21,039 bases of DNA from Dehalococcoidia bacterium (lineage in GTDB: Bacteria; Chloroflexota; Dehalococcoidia; Lucifugimonadales; Lucifugimonadaceae): assembly GCA_028278465.1 (NCBI GenBank), contig JANQEF010000172.1:1-21039 (forward strand), given 5' to 3'. The position numbers and the translations under genes were made by a program. Below the pieces are notes generated by a model. The model was not told the origin of the DNA. It saw only the letters and a program-made list of their open reading frames with translations, and did not search any database. Below are positions 19,957 through 21,039 of this stretch, one piece after another. Every line of letters starts with the position of its first letter. Position 1 is the stretch's first letter.

Positions 19957-21039
19957 TTGCCAGACGATCACGAAATAGCCTCATCCGACACCGAGCCCGG
20001 ACGATCCGAGCCCGATTTCGAGCCACAACCGGCCGAAAACGGCGCTTCTGACGCCGTACAGAGCGAACTGGACACCGTACAGGCGCGCAGTTACGAGCGA
20101 ATCCGGCTCCGCATCACGCTCATCAACCTGGCGCTGTCCATCGCCGCCCCGCTCGTCTTCTTGCTCGCCGGATGGTCCGAAGACCTGCGCGATCTCGTTG
20201 AAGAGTGGACAACATTGGCCGCGCTCATCGTCCTGATCTACGTGCTGATAGTCAGCTTCGCCCTCGAAGCGCTCACCTTCCCGCTCGACATCTACTCCGG
20301 ACACTTCATCGAAAAACGCTTCAACCTCTCCCGCTCATCGCTCGCCCAGTGGCTCCGGGACTGGCTCAAGGGCGAGGCGCTGCAGATCCTCTTCATCGTC
20401 GGCGCCGTTGAGCTGATCTACTACCTGCTCAGGGCGCTTCCTGGCACCTGGTGGCTCGTGGCAGGCGCAGGCTTCACGCTGTTCTTCGTCGTCCTCGCCG
20501 CGCTTGCGCCGGTGCTGCTCTTCCGGCTCTTCTTCAAGTTCGAGCCACTGCCTGACGGCGAGCTGAAAGACCGGCTGCTGGCGCTTTCAGAGCGGCTCGG
20601 CGTTTACGTGCGCGGCGTGTATGTATGGAAGCTGGGCGAGAAGACCAGTAAGGCAAACGCCGCGCTCGCCGGATGGGGACGCACTCGGCGCATCCTGCTG
20701 GCCGACACGCTGCTGGACAAGCACACGCCGGACGAGATCGAGGTGGTGTTGGCCCACGAGATGGCGCACCAGGTGCACCGGGACATCTGGCGCGGGCTCA
20801 CGATCCAGACAGCGTTGGTGTTCGTCGCCTTCTACGCCGTGCACGTTGCGCTCGAGGCGTGGACCGAACCGCTCGGGCTGCGGTCGGTCTCGGACATCGC
20901 CAACCTGCCGCTGCTGCTGCTGGTGACCGGCGCGGTGGCGCTGATCGCACTGCCGATAGCGAACGGACTGTCAGGCCGGATGGAGCGCGCCGCCGACGCC
21001 TACGCGCTCGAAAAGACCGGGCTATCGGGGCCGTTCGCA
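19957..21039 (+). CDS. M48/CAAX-protease-like membrane metallopeptidase (3' end cut by window)
   Basis: 361 codons to the window edge, still open. The first 45 residues are acidic and probably disordered. Hydrophobic segments lie at about 53-73, 87-106, 140-160 and 165-192. The stretch SFALEALTFPLDIYSGHFIEKRFNLS (100-125) resembles the N-terminal region of CAAX prenyl protease 1. The zinc site is HEMAH (His267, Glu268, His271), with the third ligand in MERAADAYAL (Glu343 and Asp347 four apart). It is therefore an integral-membrane zinc endopeptidase of the Ste24/HtpX type, perhaps acting in membrane protein quality control. TTG at 19957 is the first start after an in-frame stop at 19945, with no ribosome binding site or ATG nearby. 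Because of this start and the truncation the gene is easily missed. Confidence 0.88.
   Translation, partial: MPDDHEIASSDTEPGRSEPDFEPQPAENGASDAVQSELDTVQARSYERIRLRITLINLALSIAAPLVFLLAGWSEDLRDLVEEWTTLAALIVLIYVLIVSFALEALTFPLDIYSGHFIEKRFNLSRSSLAQWLRDWLKGEALQILFIVGAVELIYYLLRALPGTWWLVAGAGFTLFFVVLAALAPVLLFRLFFKFEPLPDGELKDRLLALSERLGVYVRGVYVWKLGEKTSKANAALAGWGRTRRILLADTLLDKHTPDEIEVVLAHEMAHQVHRDIWRGLTIQTALVFVAFYAVHVALEAWTEPLGLRSVSDIANLPLLLLVTGAVALIALPIANGLSGRMERAADAYALEKTGLSGPFA

Overview
The window looks like a piece of a GC-rich (about 60 %) bacterial chromosome, most likely Chloroflexota of the Dehalococcoidia/SAR202 type. I infer this from three things: a 46-residue DUF5679 zinc-ribbon gene, the style of several proteins, and three intergenic tracts packed with short dispersed palindromic repeats. 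No rRNA, tRNA, CRISPR or prophage was seen. Taxonomy is inference only.

Layout. 1-753: the minus-strand DUF5679 gene with a good terminator, then a gene-free 500 bp control region with a perfect 26 bp palindrome and a cluster of AACTTG motifs. 754-4300: pheS-pheT, joined by two overlapping mini-ORFs. 4437-6066: a double-receiver protein and a two-TM protein with a 10-cysteine tail. 6263-8465 (minus): a tandem-rhodanese sulfurtransferase and an unusual regulator made of a helical domain, a Cys cluster, a PDZ domain and a LuxR HTH, with a consensus-like promoter. 8894-11311 (plus): a small winged-helix-like protein behind an array of GTTAAC boxes, a MoeA-type molybdopterin molybdenumtransferase with a His-rich N-terminus, and an unknown 148-residue protein. 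11846-12694: divergent NIPSNAP-like and GyrI-like genes. 12847-15174: a compact pyruvate phosphate dikinase. 15558-16892 (minus): ffh. 17270-19693 (minus): a three-gene operon of two CoA-transferase subunits and a selenoprotein-B-like reductase. 19957 to the end: an M48/CAAX-protease-like membrane metallopeptidase, cut by the window edge.

The strongest discovery is at 17270-18244. What looks like two ORFs is one 324-codon gene with an in-frame TGA inside a U-x-x-C motif. A stem-loop with a GGUC apical loop starts a few bases after the TGA, at the spacing of a bacterial SECIS. The gene is therefore read as a selenoprotein of the glycine/sarcosine/betaine/D-proline reductase B group, here coupled to a 3-oxoacid-type CoA-transferase rather than to the usual grd/prd genes. 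That pairing is the best candidate for an undescribed pathway. The PDZ-LuxR regulator, and the Cys clusters it shares in style with the nearby membrane protein, are the next most interesting items.

The intergenic tracts 11312-11845, 15175-15557 and 16893-17269 share modules, including a 30 bp identical direct repeat, an approximately 50 bp inverted copy and a GGGAGGG palindrome. One 159 bp unit with perfect 13 bp terminal inverted repeats looks like a MITE.
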